Source of the DNA: Fidelibacterota bacterium UBA6531
GTDB taxonomy: Bacteria; Fidelibacterota; Marinisomatia; Marinisomatales; TCS55
Length of the DNA: 64,000 bases
NCBI GenBank assembly: GCA_002436185.1
Contig: DJKX01000032.1
Location: 62,001 to 126,000, forward strand
Reading direction: 5' to 3'
Shown in pieces: positions 46,838-56,257 of this stretch. Within the stretch, counting starts at the first letter, position 1. Every line of letters begins with the position of its first letter. Both the position numbers and the translations under genes were made by a program. The notes beneath the pieces were generated by a model. That model ran no database searches and was not told the DNA's origin. It saw only the letters and a program-made list of their open reading frames with translations.

Positions 46838-48108
46838 AGGGGATTAATATGAATTCGTCTCAAACGATCAGAGTTGGGTTAGATATTGGTTCTTCGTTTA
46901 TTACCTGTGCTGTTGCTGAAAAATCCAACGAATCGGATGAAATAAAACTGCTGGGAATTGGCCGTTTTCCCTCTGCCGGATTAAAAAATGGTTCTGTCAT
47001 CCATCGAGACAAACTGATGGATGCCATTGAAGCTGCAGTAAAAGATGCAGAATTAATGTCAGGTCATAAAGTAGATAGAGCAGTCGTCAGTATTTCCGGT
47101 GAAAATATCCGCAGTATCAATACCCAAGGTGCCATCGCCATTCAAAAAAACCAGCATTCATCCTTACCTGTGGAAAATGAAATTACCGAACATGATGTTT
47201 TTCGCGTTATGGAAATGGCCAGGGCTCTTTCTCTTCCTTCGGACAGAGATATAATGCACGTCTTGCCCCAGGAATATGTCATTGATACCATGGATAATAT
47301 AAAAGATCCGGTTGGAATGTCCGGGCGCCGACTGGAAGCAAAAGTTCATTTGATTACAGTTCCCAGTTCGGCGGCAAAAAACCTGGTGAATTGCACCGAG
47401 GAATTGGGAATTCAGGTGGATGGATTAGTATTTCAGGGTTTGGCATCATGTCTCATGACATTGGATAGTGATGAAAAAGAATTGGGTGTTGCTTTGGTCA
47501 ATATTGGCGGAAATACAACGGAAGTTGTAGTCTATCATAATGATGGAATTCGCCACTCTGCCGTTATGGGAGTTGGTTCTAACAGCATTACGAATGACAT
47601 TGCTGTCATGCTGCAGATTGGTATTGGAGAGGCGGAAGAAATCAAGAAAAAATATGCATCGGCAAAAGCATCCATGTCCTCCACTGAACTGGAATTTGAC
47701 TTACCGGTAAAAAATGGCGGGCTTGCCAGACAAGTATCTGAACATGAACTTTCTCGTTATGTAGAAGCCCGCGCCCAAGAAATTTTGCAATGGATTGCCA
47801 GAGAAATTCATCGGGCAGATATCCGCGAAAAGTTAACCTTTGGCGTCGTACTCACCGGCGGTGGTGCGCAACTACGTAATTTGGTTCCGCTAGCTGAAGA
47901 AATTTTAAATATGCGAGTTCGTCTCGGAATATCAAAAAATATTAGCGGAGCTGTTGATGTTGCCTCCAACCCTGAGCACACGTCCGTCATCGGATTATTG
48001 CACTGGATTGACGTTAAAAAAGAATTGGCGCCGGCAGCGAGGCCCATTAAACCCACTTTCGTGCGAGCCGTTAGTTGGCTGAAGAGCTGGATAAAAGGAT
48101 TTTATTAA
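46834..48108 (+). CDS. ftsA: Division protein FtsA
   Basis: 424 residues from the ATG at 46834, which overlaps the ftsQ stop and has AAGGTG upstream; ATG 46849, preceded by AAGGGG, is also credible. The actin-like fold shows in VGLDIGSSFITCAVAE, VALVNIGGNTTEVVVY and VVLTGGGAQLRNLVPLAEEI. An amphipathic C-terminal helix (VSWLKSWIKGFY) anchors it to the membrane. It tethers FtsZ and recruits later division proteins. Confidence 0.94.
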   Translation: MKGINMNSSQTIRVGLDIGSSFITCAVAEKSNESDEIKLLGIGRFPSAGLKNGSVIHRDKLMDAIEAAVKDAELMSGHKVDRAVVSISGENIRSINTQGAIAIQKNQHSSLPVENEITEHDVFRVMEMARALSLPSDRDIMHVLPQEYVIDTMDNIKDPVGMSGRRLEAKVHLITVPSSAAKNLVNCTEELGIQVDGLVFQGLASCLMTLDSDEKELGVALVNIGGNTTEVVVYHNDGIRHSAVMGVGSNSITNDIAVMLQIGIGEAEEIKKKYASAKASMSSTELEFDLPVKNGGLARQVSEHELSRYVEARAQEILQWIAREIHRADIREKLTFGVVLTGGGAQLRNLVPLAEEILNMRVRLGISKNISGAVDVASNPEHTSVIGLLHWIDVKKELAPAARPIKPTFVRAVSWLKSWIKGFY

Positions 48109-48153
48109 GAATGAAAGACACATACCTAACCACCAAACCAGAGGAGTAACCCT

Positions 48154-49359
48154 ATGTTATTTGAATTCGACAGCATAGCAGAACAGAAAGCGAAATTGAA
48201 AGTCATCGGCGTTGGCGGCGCCGGCGGAAATGCCGTGAACCGCATGATCCAGGCCGGGATGCAAGGCGTTGATTTCATCGTTGTAAATACGGATGCCCAA
48301 GACCTGGAAAACAATGCCGCAAAGCATAAAATCCAGATTGGTAAAAATCTAACCAAAGGCCTTGGCGCCGGTGCAAAAGCCGATGTTGGCCGGGAAGCCG
48401 TCGAAGCCGATCGGGAAGTAATCACAGAAATACTTGGCGGGGCTGATATGGTTTTCATCACCGGAGGAATGGGTGGTGGAACAGGAACAGGAGCGGCGGC
48501 GAGTATAGCCCAAATGGCTCGTGAACTTGAAATCCTAACCGTGGGAATCGTTACTCTCCCCTTCAATTTTGAAGGTCCCAAACGCATGAATCGCGGACTG
48601 AGCGGTCTATCTGATTTGCGGAAAGCCTGCGATACGGTTATTTCTATTCCCAACCAGAAACTCATGTCCATTGTTGATAACAATACAACCGTTGTGGAAG
48701 CGTTTAAACTGGCTGATTCCATCCTGCATCAAGCAGCAAAAGGCATTTCCGATTTAATCAATGTCCATGGATTGATTAACCTGGATTTTGCTGATGTGGA
48801 AACCATTATGAAAAATATGGGTGAAGCCATCATGGGAACAGGTGTTGCCGGTGGTGAAGAACGTGCTGTTCTGGCATCCCAGCAAGCCATTTCCAGTCCA
48901 TTACTAGATAGCGCGTCCATCAGTGGTGCTCAAGGTGTATTAGTAAACATCACAGGCGGTCCTGATTTGACGCTCATGGAAGTGGATGAAGCAACGTCCA
49001 TCATCTTTGAAGAAGCCGGTAACGAAGCTAATATCATTTTTGGTGCCGTCATCGATCCTAGAATGTCTGATGAAATACGGGTAACCGTCATTGCCACGGG
49101 ATTCAACCATAAAGCACCTAAAGAAGTGGAAAAAGAAGATAAAGAAGTCATTATCAGGCCAAAGCAAAAACAGGCTCGAATTTTGGCTGAACAGGAAAAT
49201 GTGCCATTATTTAACCAAAAGATGACGAATGAACAAGAAAGCACACAACCGGAATTAACACAACCAACTGCGTCAAAATTCCATTTTGATGATACAAATC
49301 CGGTTATCTATGGAAATGATCTGGACGTACCGGCATTCATTCGCCGCCAACAGGAGTAG
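48154..49359 (+). CDS. ftsZ: Tubulin-like division protein FtsZ
   Basis: 401 residues, ATG with AGAGGAG nine bases upstream. The GTP-binding motifs are KVIGVGGAGGNAVNRMI and the tubulin signature GGMGGGTGTGAAS. A variable linker ends in the conserved C-terminal peptide PAFIRRQQE, which binds FtsA. FtsZ forms the division ring. It is the last gene of the cluster; the terminator follows after a REP-like palindrome. Confidence 0.97.
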   Translation: MLFEFDSIAEQKAKLKVIGVGGAGGNAVNRMIQAGMQGVDFIVVNTDAQDLENNAAKHKIQIGKNLTKGLGAGAKADVGREAVEADREVITEILGGADMVFITGGMGGGTGTGAAASIAQMARELEILTVGIVTLPFNFEGPKRMNRGLSGLSDLRKACDTVISIPNQKLMSIVDNNTTVVEAFKLADSILHQAAKGISDLINVHGLINLDFADVETIMKNMGEAIMGTGVAGGEERAVLASQQAISSPLLDSASISGAQGVLVNITGGPDLTLMEVDEATSIIFEEAGNEANIIFGAVIDPRMSDEIRVTVIATGFNHKAPKEVEKEDKEVIIRPKQKQARILAEQENVPLFNQKMTNEQESTQPELTQPTASKFHFDDTNPVIYGNDLDVPAFIRRQQE

Positions 49360-49387
49360 TTTATAATAATTATCCTCTGGTTTTTAT

Positions 49388-49441
49388 CACCACCCAACGA
49401 GCCCCCTCCTCATATGAGGAGGGGATTTAGGGGAGGTGGTG
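49388..49441. repeat. REP-like palindromic element after ftsZ
   Basis: A perfect 22-bp palindrome (49403-49424) centred on CATATG with CCCCTCC/GGAGGGG arms lies inside a second pair of arms, CACCACC (49388-49394) and GGTGGTG (49435-49441). The 54-base element can form a long hairpin or cruciform and is far more GC-rich than its surroundings. It resembles palindromic repeats scattered between genes in many genomes; I see no second copy in the window. Confidence 0.7.
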
Positions 49442-49492
49442 AAACAAATTTGTGTTTGGATTGATCTAATCAAGGAGAACAGGTAAAAAAAG

Positions 49493-49529
49493 AAAACCCT
49501 CAGCTAAAAGCACGAGGGTTTTTCTTTTT
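49493..49529. terminator. Bidirectional rho-independent terminator between ftsZ and rpmB
   Basis: AAAACCCTC (49493-49501) pairs with GAGGGTTTT (49514-49522) over a 12-base loop. The plus strand continues TTTTTCTTTTT; the minus strand has the matching T-tract from the A-rich run before the stem. It ends both the division cluster and rpmB. Confidence 0.9.
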
Positions 49530-49549
49530 AGGGAGGGTAATGAAGTCTT

Positions 49550-49786
49550 TTATACTTTTAAACCGCGAGTCCGCATTTCCTTTACAACTTTCGTAATCCC
49601 CTTCTTATCAATCAGGCGCATACCCTGAGTTGATACATTCAGGGTTACATATCGTTTTTCATCTGGAAGCCAAAAACGTTTTTTCTGGAGATTAATATTA
49701 AAACGGCGCCGAGATTTATTGTGAGCATGGCTCACATTATTTCCATACATGGGTCTTTTTCCGGTTACGTCACACATTCTACTCAT
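49550..49786 (-). CDS. rpmB: 50S ribosomal protein L28
   Basis: 78 residues. [40 protein letters not shown] and [14 protein letters not shown] are the L28 blocks. The cysteine pattern of the zinc form is reduced to one residue, so it is likely zinc-free. The ATG is preceded by an AGGAAA ribosome binding site. It is transcribed alone, convergent with ftsZ. Confidence 0.95.
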   Translation of the reverse strand: MSRMCDVTGKRPMYGNNVSHAHNKSRRRFNINLQKKRFWLPDEKRYVTLNVSTQGMRLIDKKGITKVVKEMRTRGLKV

Positions 49787-49907
49787 AATATATTTTTCCT
49801 ATAGGTCTTAAAATTTGCCGGCGAATTTAATGCAACATTTCTTTCTTACAAATTACTATCTTCAATTTCACAGAATGGATTAAGGTGTATGTAAATTCAC
49901 ATATCAT

Positions 49908-50879
49908 ATGCAGATAGGTAATCTTAAAATTGACACCCCCATCCTTTTGGCTCCCATGGCAGGGGTGACGGATTACTCATTTCGTATTTTGTGTAAAGAA
50001 ATGGGAGCAGGAGTAGTGTATTCTGAATTTGTTTCGGCTCATGGTATTATTCGAAAAAATGAAAAAACGCTTGATATGATTCGTTTTACAGAAATGGAGC
50101 GCCCTATCGGCATCCAGATATTTGGGGATTCGCCGGAGGTCATGGCCAAAGCTGCCCGGGTAGTGGCTGACAAATTCCAACCGGATATTATCGATATTAA
50201 TTATGGCTGTCCTGTTCCCAAGATTACCAAAAAAGGCGCAGGATCTGCAGCGCTTAAAGATCTATGCCTTATGGATGATATTACCACTGCAGTTGTTGAA
50301 TCTGTCCCTGATCTACCCGTTACAGTAAAAATGCGAGCCGGGTGGGATATGTCAAATATTGTAGCTATTGAAGCAGGACCCCGACTGGAAAAAGTCGGAG
50401 TAAAAGCTATCGCCCTCCACCCTCGAACCACCAAGCAAAGTTATAGAGGTAGTGCGAATTGGAACTTAATCAAAGAATTAATACAAACTGTGTCCATTCC
50501 TGTTATTGGTAATGGTGATATTAAAAAACCGGAAGATGTTGTTCGCATGTTTGATGAAACGGGCTGTGATGCTGTTATGGTGGCGCGTGCTGCTTTGGGA
50601 AATCCCTGGTTCTTTAAGCAAGCAACTGCATTATTACTTGGCGCTTCCCTCCCGCCCATACCAAACACTCACGAGCGGATTGACATGTGTAAACGCCATT
50701 TGGAGCTTTTGCTGGAATCTCGAGGTGAACATATTGGCACTAATCTTATGCGCAAGCAATTTGGGTGGTATATAAAAAACTTCCCAGGGGCCTCTTCATT
50801 ACGTCAATCGTTGGTGCTAGCAAAAGATAAGGAGGCAATGGAAAAGCTATTAGGTGAAGTGAACAAAAATCATAAGTGA
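49908..50879 (+). CDS. dusB: tRNA-dihydrouridine synthase DusB
   Basis: 323 residues. LAPMAGVTDYSFRILCKEMG, DINYGCPVPKITKKGAGSA (catalytic cysteine region) and VIGNGDIKKPEDV, MVARAALGNPWFFKQ are DusB motifs in an FMN-binding TIM barrel. It reduces uridines in the D loop of tRNA. The 146 bases after it hold a promoter for pruA. Confidence 0.92.
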   Translation: MQIGNLKIDTPILLAPMAGVTDYSFRILCKEMGAGVVYSEFVSAHGIIRKNEKTLDMIRFTEMERPIGIQIFGDSPEVMAKAARVVADKFQPDIIDINYGCPVPKITKKGAGSAALKDLCLMDDITTAVVESVPDLPVTVKMRAGWDMSNIVAIEAGPRLEKVGVKAIALHPRTTKQSYRGSANWNLIKELIQTVSIPVIGNGDIKKPEDVVRMFDETGCDAVMVARAALGNPWFFKQATALLLGASLPPIPNTHERIDMCKRHLELLLESRGEHIGTNLMRKQFGWYIKNFPGASSLRQSLVLAKDKEAMEKLLGEVNKNHK

Positions 50880-50948
50880 TTTTTTGAAAGTAAGTATTAT
50901 ATACTATATCGAATCTTTCATATACCTTTAATTCCACAACTCCCTTTC

Positions 50949-50977
50949 TTGATTCACTCTTCGTAAGCTGTTATATT
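50949..50977 (+). promoter_or_regulatory. Likely promoter of pruA
   Basis: TTGATT (50949-50954) and TATATT (50972-50977) are separated by 17 bases, a good sigma-70-type match. Transcription would start near 50984, giving a leader of about 40 bases before the pruA ATG. Confidence 0.65.
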
Positions 50978-51024
50978 CCCGAGCTGTTTTTTAACCCAAA
51001 ATTCAAAAAAAATACGATTAAATA

Positions 51025-52656
51025 ATGACGAACCAATTTACAATACCAAAACCGGTGAATGAGCCTATCAAGGTCTATGGCCCCGGCTCACCGGAAAAAG
51101 CCAGCTTACAGGCCAAAGCGGATGAATTGAGTTCAAAGGTCATCGATATTCCATTGGTCATTGGCGGAGAAGAGGTCCGCACTGGCAATACGGCTCAATG
51201 CGTTATGCCCCACGACCACGGCCACATCTTGGCCAATTTTCACCAGGCTGGTGAAAAAGAAGTGGAAATGGCCATTAACGCTTCCCAGGAAGCCTGGCAG
51301 TCCTGGTCAAAGAAACCCTTGGAAGAACGAGCAGAGATCTATGTCAAAATTGCCAATTTACTGGCCGGACCCTGGCGGGACACCATCAACGCTGCCACTA
51401 TGCTGAACATGAGTAAGAATGTTTTTCAGGCGGAGATCGATGCGGCCTGCGAGCTGATCGACTTTTTGCGCTTTAACCCCTGGTACGCCCAGGAACTGGC
51501 ATCCCACCAGCCCATGTATTCCCCGGAGCCCACCAAGAATTCGGTGGAACTTCGTCCCTTGGAAGGCTTCGTATTTGCCGTGTCACCTTTTAACTTTACG
51601 TCCATAGGCGGCAACCTGCCCTCTGCTCCAGCATTGATGGGCAACGTGGCCCTGTGGAAGCCAGCATCCAGCGCGGTCTACCCGGCCCATTTCATTATGC
51701 AGTTATTCAAGGAAGCCGGTTTGCCCGATGGCGTGATCAATTTCATCCCCGGCCGCGGCTCCCAGGTGGGTCCTAACGTCATGAACAGTCCGTTACTGGC
51801 CGGCGTACACTTTACCGGTTCAACGGCGGTATTTCAGGGTATGTGGAAGCATATTGGTGAAAATATTCAGAATTATAAGACCTATCCCCGTATCGTGGGT
51901 GAGACCGGCGGAAAGGACTTTTGCTTGGCCCACGAATCCGTGAACAAGGATGCACTTGTCACTGCTATGGTTCGAGGGGCATTTGAGTATCAGGGTCAGA
52001 AATGCTCGGCCATGTCGCGAGCCTATATCCCCACCACCATCTGGGATGATGTGAAAGAAAAATACTTGGCTGAAGTGGATTCTATCAAAATGGGTGATCC
52101 AAAAGATTTTACCAATTTCATGAATGCGGTCATTGATAGGTCCGCTTTTGAATCCATAAGTGAATTCATCGATTTTGCTAAAAATGCTGATGATGCCGAG
52201 ATCCTCACCGGTGGCGGTTACGATGATTCTAAAGGATTTTTTATTGAGCCCACTACTATTTTAACTGATAATCCCAAATTTCGTACCATGTGCGAGGAGA
52301 TCTTTGGGCCGGTTTTAACCATCTACTTATACGACCCCGATAATTGGAAAGAAACGTTGAAACTGGTGGACTCTACATCCGATTATGCCTTGACCGGATG
52401 CGTCATGAGTGAGGATAAAGATGCTGTAGAGGAAGCCAAGATTGCCCTGACATATTCGGCCGGTAATTTCTACATCAACGACAAACCCACTGGTGCTGTG
52501 GTTGGCCAGCAGCCATTTGGTGGCAGTCGCGCTTCAGGCACCAACGATAAGGCCGGCTCCATGTTCAACCTCGTACGCTGGGTATCCCAGCGAACCATCA
52601 AAGAGAACTTTGACCCACCCACGGATTATCGTTATCCTTTTATGGACGAAGATTAA
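51025..52656 (+). CDS. pruA: L-glutamate gamma-semialdehyde dehydrogenase (PruA)
   Basis: 543 residues of the aldehyde dehydrogenase family. SPFNFTSIGGNLPSAPALMG, VHFTGSTAVFQGMW (NAD contact), GETGGKDF (glutamate) and EYQGQKCSAMSRAYIP (catalytic cysteine) match delta-1-pyrroline-5-carboxylate dehydrogenases of the stand-alone type. It oxidises the semialdehyde from proline or ornithine to glutamate. The gene is clearly richer in G and C, especially at third codon positions in its first half, than the division cluster, and no proline dehydrogenase gene is adjacent. Confidence 0.93.
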   Translation: MTNQFTIPKPVNEPIKVYGPGSPEKASLQAKADELSSKVIDIPLVIGGEEVRTGNTAQCVMPHDHGHILANFHQAGEKEVEMAINASQEAWQSWSKKPLEERAEIYVKIANLLAGPWRDTINAATMLNMSKNVFQAEIDAACELIDFLRFNPWYAQELASHQPMYSPEPTKNSVELRPLEGFVFAVSPFNFTSIGGNLPSAPALMGNVALWKPASSAVYPAHFIMQLFKEAGLPDGVINFIPGRGSQVGPNVMNSPLLAGVHFTGSTAVFQGMWKHIGENIQNYKTYPRIVGETGGKDFCLAHESVNKDALVTAMVRGAFEYQGQKCSAMSRAYIPTTIWDDVKEKYLAEVDSIKMGDPKDFTNFMNAVIDRSAFESISEFIDFAKNADDAEILTGGGYDDSKGFFIEPTTILTDNPKFRTMCEEIFGPVLTIYLYDPDNWKETLKLVDSTSDYALTGCVMSEDKDAVEEAKIALTYSAGNFYINDKPTGAVVGQQPFGGSRASGTNDKAGSMFNLVRWVSQRTIKENFDPPTDYRYPFMDED

Positions 52657-52689
52657 TGATCAAGCTCCTAAGCAGAATCCTTTCTTTTA

Positions 52690-52747
52690 AACAGTATTTT
52701 GGTTTTACCTAAATCCTGCATTTTTTGCACGATTTTTCAATACTGTT
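52690..52747 (+). repeat. 9-bp inverted repeat before the COG2403 gene
   Basis: AACAGTATT (52690-52698) and AATACTGTT (52739-52747) are a perfect inverted repeat 40 bases apart. The right arm ends 23 bases before the ATG and overlaps a weak -10-like TAAACT; TTGCAC (52725-52730) could be the -35. The repeat could be an operator pair or a long-loop hairpin. Confidence 0.4.
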
Positions 52748-52770
52748 AAACTATTTATAAGGATGAATTA

Positions 52771-54087
52771 ATGAAACCGATTAAAACAATTATTATGGGC
52801 GCCGCCGGGCGCGACTTTCACAACTTTAACGTTGTCTACCGGCACAATGATAATTACGTAGTAGTAGCTTTTACAGCCACCCAGATCCCTGACATTGAAG
52901 GTCGCAATTACCCACCGGAACTGGCCGGGGAATTATATCCTGACGGTATTCCCATTTACGACGAAAGTGAACTGGAAAGACTTATTCAAGAGCATCATGT
53001 GCAGGAAGTGGTTTTTTCCTATTCAGACATTTCCTACGATTATGTAATGCATAAGGCAGCCCGAGTACTAGCTCTAGGGGCCCATTTTAAATTACTGGGT
53101 GGCGCGCAGACCATGATCCGCTCTACCAAGCCGGTGGTATCGGTATGTGCGGTACGTACCGGTTGCGGTAAAAGCCAGACTACCCGTAAAGTAGCACAAG
53201 TACTCAAAGCAGCAGGTAAACAGGTTGCCGCTATTCGGCATCCCATGCCCTACGGTGATTTGGCCAAACAGGGCGTACAGCGCTTTGCCACACTGGCCGA
53301 CTTGGAAACACATAAATGTACCATTGAAGAAATGGAAGAATATGAACCCCATATTAATCAAGGAACGATTGTGTTTGCCGGTGTTGATTATGAAGCCATC
53401 GTTCGGGAAGCCGAAAAAGAAGCTGATGTTATTCTTTGGGATGGCGGCAATAATGATATGCCTTTTTATAAACCGGACCTGGCCATTGTTGTGACCGATC
53501 CGCATCGACCCGGACATGAATTAGCATATTATCCCGGAGAAACAAACTTGATGATGGCCGATGCAGTGGTCATTAACAAAGTGGACACGGCCGATCCCCA
53601 GGGCGTGGAAACAGTACGCAATAATATTAAAACGGTTAATCCCGAGGCGGCCATCATTGCATGTGCATCCCCGATCACTGTTGAAAATTCTGAACTGATT
53701 GCCGGGAAAAAGGTACTGGTGGTTGAGGATGGACCGACATTGACCCACGGTGAAATGAAAATCGGTGCCGGGATGGTTGCCGCTGAAAAATTTAATGCCG
53801 CTGAAACGGTTGACCCTCGTCCTTTCCTAGTAGGTAAGCTGCAAGAAACATTTGCTCATTACCCAAAAATCGGCACCCTGCTGCCGGCCATGGGCTACGG
53901 TGACGAACAGGTCAAGGACCTAGAAGAGACCATCAATAATACAGCATGTGACGTAGTGATCATTGGTACGCCTATTGATTTGCGACGCATCACTGATATA
54001 AAACATCCCTCTGTGCGGGTCACGTACGATTTGGAAGAGATCAGTACACCTACAGTGGCGGATGTACTACAGCCCCTCTTAAAATGA
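52771..54087 (+). CDS. COG2403 protein, cyclic 2,3-diphosphoglycerate synthase-like
   Basis: 438 residues. A Rossmann-like start (IIMGAAGRDFHNFNVVYRHN) is followed by a P-loop of unusual form (CAVRTGCGKSQTTRKVAQVL) near residue 130 and a GTPase-like VVINKVDTADPQG. The family is annotated as predicted GTPase (COG2403) or cyclic 2,3-diphosphoglycerate synthase; the latter name comes from a methanogen enzyme and the real reaction in bacteria is not established. It overlaps carbamate kinase by 4 bases, which suggests a link to carbamoyl phosphate or ATP recovery. Confidence 0.75.
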   Translation: MKPIKTIIMGAAGRDFHNFNVVYRHNDNYVVVAFTATQIPDIEGRNYPPELAGELYPDGIPIYDESELERLIQEHHVQEVVFSYSDISYDYVMHKAARVLALGAHFKLLGGAQTMIRSTKPVVSVCAVRTGCGKSQTTRKVAQVLKAAGKQVAAIRHPMPYGDLAKQGVQRFATLADLETHKCTIEEMEEYEPHINQGTIVFAGVDYEAIVREAEKEADVILWDGGNNDMPFYKPDLAIVVTDPHRPGHELAYYPGETNLMMADAVVINKVDTADPQGVETVRNNIKTVNPEAAIIACASPITVENSELIAGKKVLVVEDGPTLTHGEMKIGAGMVAAEKFNAAETVDPRPFLVGKLQETFAHYPKIGTLLPAMGYGDEQVKDLEETINNTACDVVIIGTPIDLRRITDIKHPSVRVTYDLEEISTPTVADVLQPLLK

Positions 54088-55028
54088 AAAAAACAGCCAT
54101 CATTGCATTGGGCGGTAATGCCTTGTCTCAAAAAGGCCAGGCCGGGACTATCTATGAGCAGTTCGCAAATACACGTCAATCCCTTGAAGAGATCATGGAA
54201 TTTGTAAAACAAGATTATAATCTGTGTTTGACTCACGGCAATGGACCTCAAGTAGGTGATGAATTGTTGCGTATGGATCTGACTTACGACGTGGTACCTC
54301 CCTTACCTTTGGGTGTCTGTGTAGCCGGAACCCAGGGAACCATTGGTTATATGATCCAACAGTCGTTTCAAAATGCACTGCGCGCAGGAAAAGTCGACCG
54401 GGAAGTGGTAACCCTTGTGACACAAGTGATGGTAAATACAGATGATCCTTCTATTGCTAATCCCGCAAAATATGTGGGTAAACGATATTCCGAATCAGAA
54501 GCACAAATCATGGCGGAACAATTTAGCTGGACAGTCAAAGAACAAGAAAAAGGCCAGTGGCGGCGGGTAGTTCCCTCCCCCGATCCTGATTTTGTGATGC
54601 ACGGGATATCTATTCGAACCCTTGTTGAAGCGGGAACAGTCGTACTTGCAGCTGGTGGTGGTGGCATACCTGTTTATAATAATGAAGATCATAAACTGGA
54701 TGGACTAGATGCGGTCATTGATAAAGACCTAACAGCAGCAAAGCTTGGTAGAGTGATCCGGGCCCAGGAATATTATATCATCACAGATGTGGAACAGGTC
54801 TACTTAAATTATGGAGAGACAGACCAGGAGCCGATCCATATTATGACCAATGAAGAAGCAAATCAATACCAGGAAGAAGGACATTTTCAAAAAGGGAGCA
54901 TGTGGCCCAAGATCCGCTCTGCTATCTACTTTTTGAAACATCATGGCGAAAAAGCTATCATAACAAATATTCAAAACGTCCGCAAGGCTATCAACGGCGA
55001 AGCGGGCACAACCATAGTAAATGCGTAA
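54084..55028 (+). CDS. arcC: Carbamate kinase
   Basis: 314 residues of the amino acid kinase fold. IALGGNALSQKGQAGTIYEQ, THGNGPQVGDELLRM, GGGGIPVYNNEDHKLDGLDA, DLTAAKLGRVI and the GSMWPKIRSAIYFL segment are carbamate kinase signatures. It makes ATP from carbamoyl phosphate and ADP (or the reverse). No arginine deiminase or ornithine carbamoyltransferase is nearby, so the source of carbamoyl phosphate is not seen here. Confidence 0.93.
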   Translation: MKKTAIIALGGNALSQKGQAGTIYEQFANTRQSLEEIMEFVKQDYNLCLTHGNGPQVGDELLRMDLTYDVVPPLPLGVCVAGTQGTIGYMIQQSFQNALRAGKVDREVVTLVTQVMVNTDDPSIANPAKYVGKRYSESEAQIMAEQFSWTVKEQEKGQWRRVVPSPDPDFVMHGISIRTLVEAGTVVLAAGGGGIPVYNNEDHKLDGLDAVIDKDLTAAKLGRVIRAQEYYIITDVEQVYLNYGETDQEPIHIMTNEEANQYQEEGHFQKGSMWPKIRSAIYFLKHHGEKAIITNIQNVRKAINGEAGTTIVNA

Positions 55029-55084
55029 AAATAAAGATTGAAAATGATTATAAATGAGTAAGATTAATTAATAATGGAAATTGA

Positions 55085-56257
55085 ATGAAAATTCACGAAT
55101 ACCAAGCGAAAGAGCTCTTTCGTCAAAACAATGTGAGTGTACCGGAAGGAACGGTGGCTTTTTCTTTGGAAGAAGCCTTGACTGCCTATGATCGCTTAAA
55201 TGTTAAAACAGTCGTTGTAAAAGCACAGATTCATGCCGGCGGACGCGGTAAAGGCGGCGGTGTCAAGCTGGCCCATTCACGTAATGAGGTTAAAACTCAC
55301 GCCGAAGAAATCCTTGGAATGAACCTGGTGACCCACCAGACAGGTCCGGGTGGAAAAGAGGTGCAGCGTTTGCTCATCGAATCCGGTGTGGACATTGCTC
55401 GAGAATGCTATGCGGGAATCGTTTTGGACAGAGCTGAAAAACAATTTGTTTTCATGGTATCCACCGAAGGTGGCGTTGAGATTGAAAAAGTAGCTGCTGA
55501 AACACCTGAAAAAATCATCAAGGAATGGATTGACCCGGAAAAAGGTCTTACTGAAGACCAAGCTCGTAATCTTGCTATTGCCCTGGAAATGACCGGTACT
55601 CAAATCGATTCAGCAGTTGAGATATTTTTAGCTGTATGGAAAGTATTTATTGAACACGATTGCTCTCTATTGGAAATAAATCCTCTTGTCGTCACAGGTG
55701 ATGATAACGTTATGGCTTTGGATGCAAAAATGAACTTCGATGATAATGGTTTGTTCCGGCATAAAGAACTTCTGGATTATAAAGATGAAAGTGAGGAAGA
55801 TGCAGCTGAACTGGAAGCAAGCAAATATCAACTAAATTATATCAAATTAGACGGAAATGTTGGATGTATGGTCAATGGCGCCGGCTTGGCTATGGGAACC
55901 ATGGATATCATAAAATTATATGGCGGTGAGCCGGCTAATTTTCTGGATGTGGGCGGTGTTGCAAATGCAGAAACAGTTGCGAATGGATTTAGAATTATTC
56001 TTTCTGATCCGAATGTTAAATCAATTTTGATCAATATTTTTGGCGGCATTGTCCGCTGTGATCGTGTTGCCCAAGGCGTTATTGATGCCATGGATACAGT
56101 AAATGTTTCTATTCCAGTTGTTGTAAGATTGGAAGGAACCAATGCAAAACAAGCAGCTAAATTATTGAAAAATTCGTCATTAGAATTTCTTGTTGCAACC
56201 AGTTTAGCTGATGCAGCTGAAAAAGCTGTTTCAGCTGTGACGGGAGGTGGATTATGA
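55085..56257 (+). CDS. sucC: Succinyl-CoA synthetase beta subunit
   Basis: 390 residues. The ATP-grasp domain begins [20 protein letters not shown] and includes [20 protein letters not shown] and [20 protein letters not shown]; the C-terminal part has [18 protein letters not shown] and [14 protein letters not shown]. With SucD it interconverts succinyl-CoA and succinate with nucleotide phosphorylation. It overlaps sucD by 4 bases. Confidence 0.97.
   Translation: MKIHEYQAKELFRQNNVSVPEGTVAFSLEEALTAYDRLNVKTVVVKAQIHAGGRGKGGGVKLAHSRNEVKTHAEEILGMNLVTHQTGPGGKEVQRLLIESGVDIARECYAGIVLDRAEKQFVFMVSTEGGVEIEKVAAETPEKIIKEWIDPEKGLTEDQARNLAIALEMTGTQIDSAVEIFLAVWKVFIEHDCSLLEINPLVVTGDDNVMALDAKMNFDDNGLFRHKELLDYKDESEEDAAELEASKYQLNYIKLDGNVGCMVNGAGLAMGTMDIIKLYGGEPANFLDVGGVANAETVANGFRIILSDPNVKSILINIFGGIVRCDRVAQGVIDAMDTVNVSIPVVVRLEGTNAKQAAKLLKNSSLEFLVATSLADAAEKAVSAVTGGGL

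Noticed and set aside
48126..48722. Long minus-strand frame of 198 codons over the start of ftsZ
   Set aside because: It is rich in S, A, P and R as expected of the complement of ftsZ and has no start signal.
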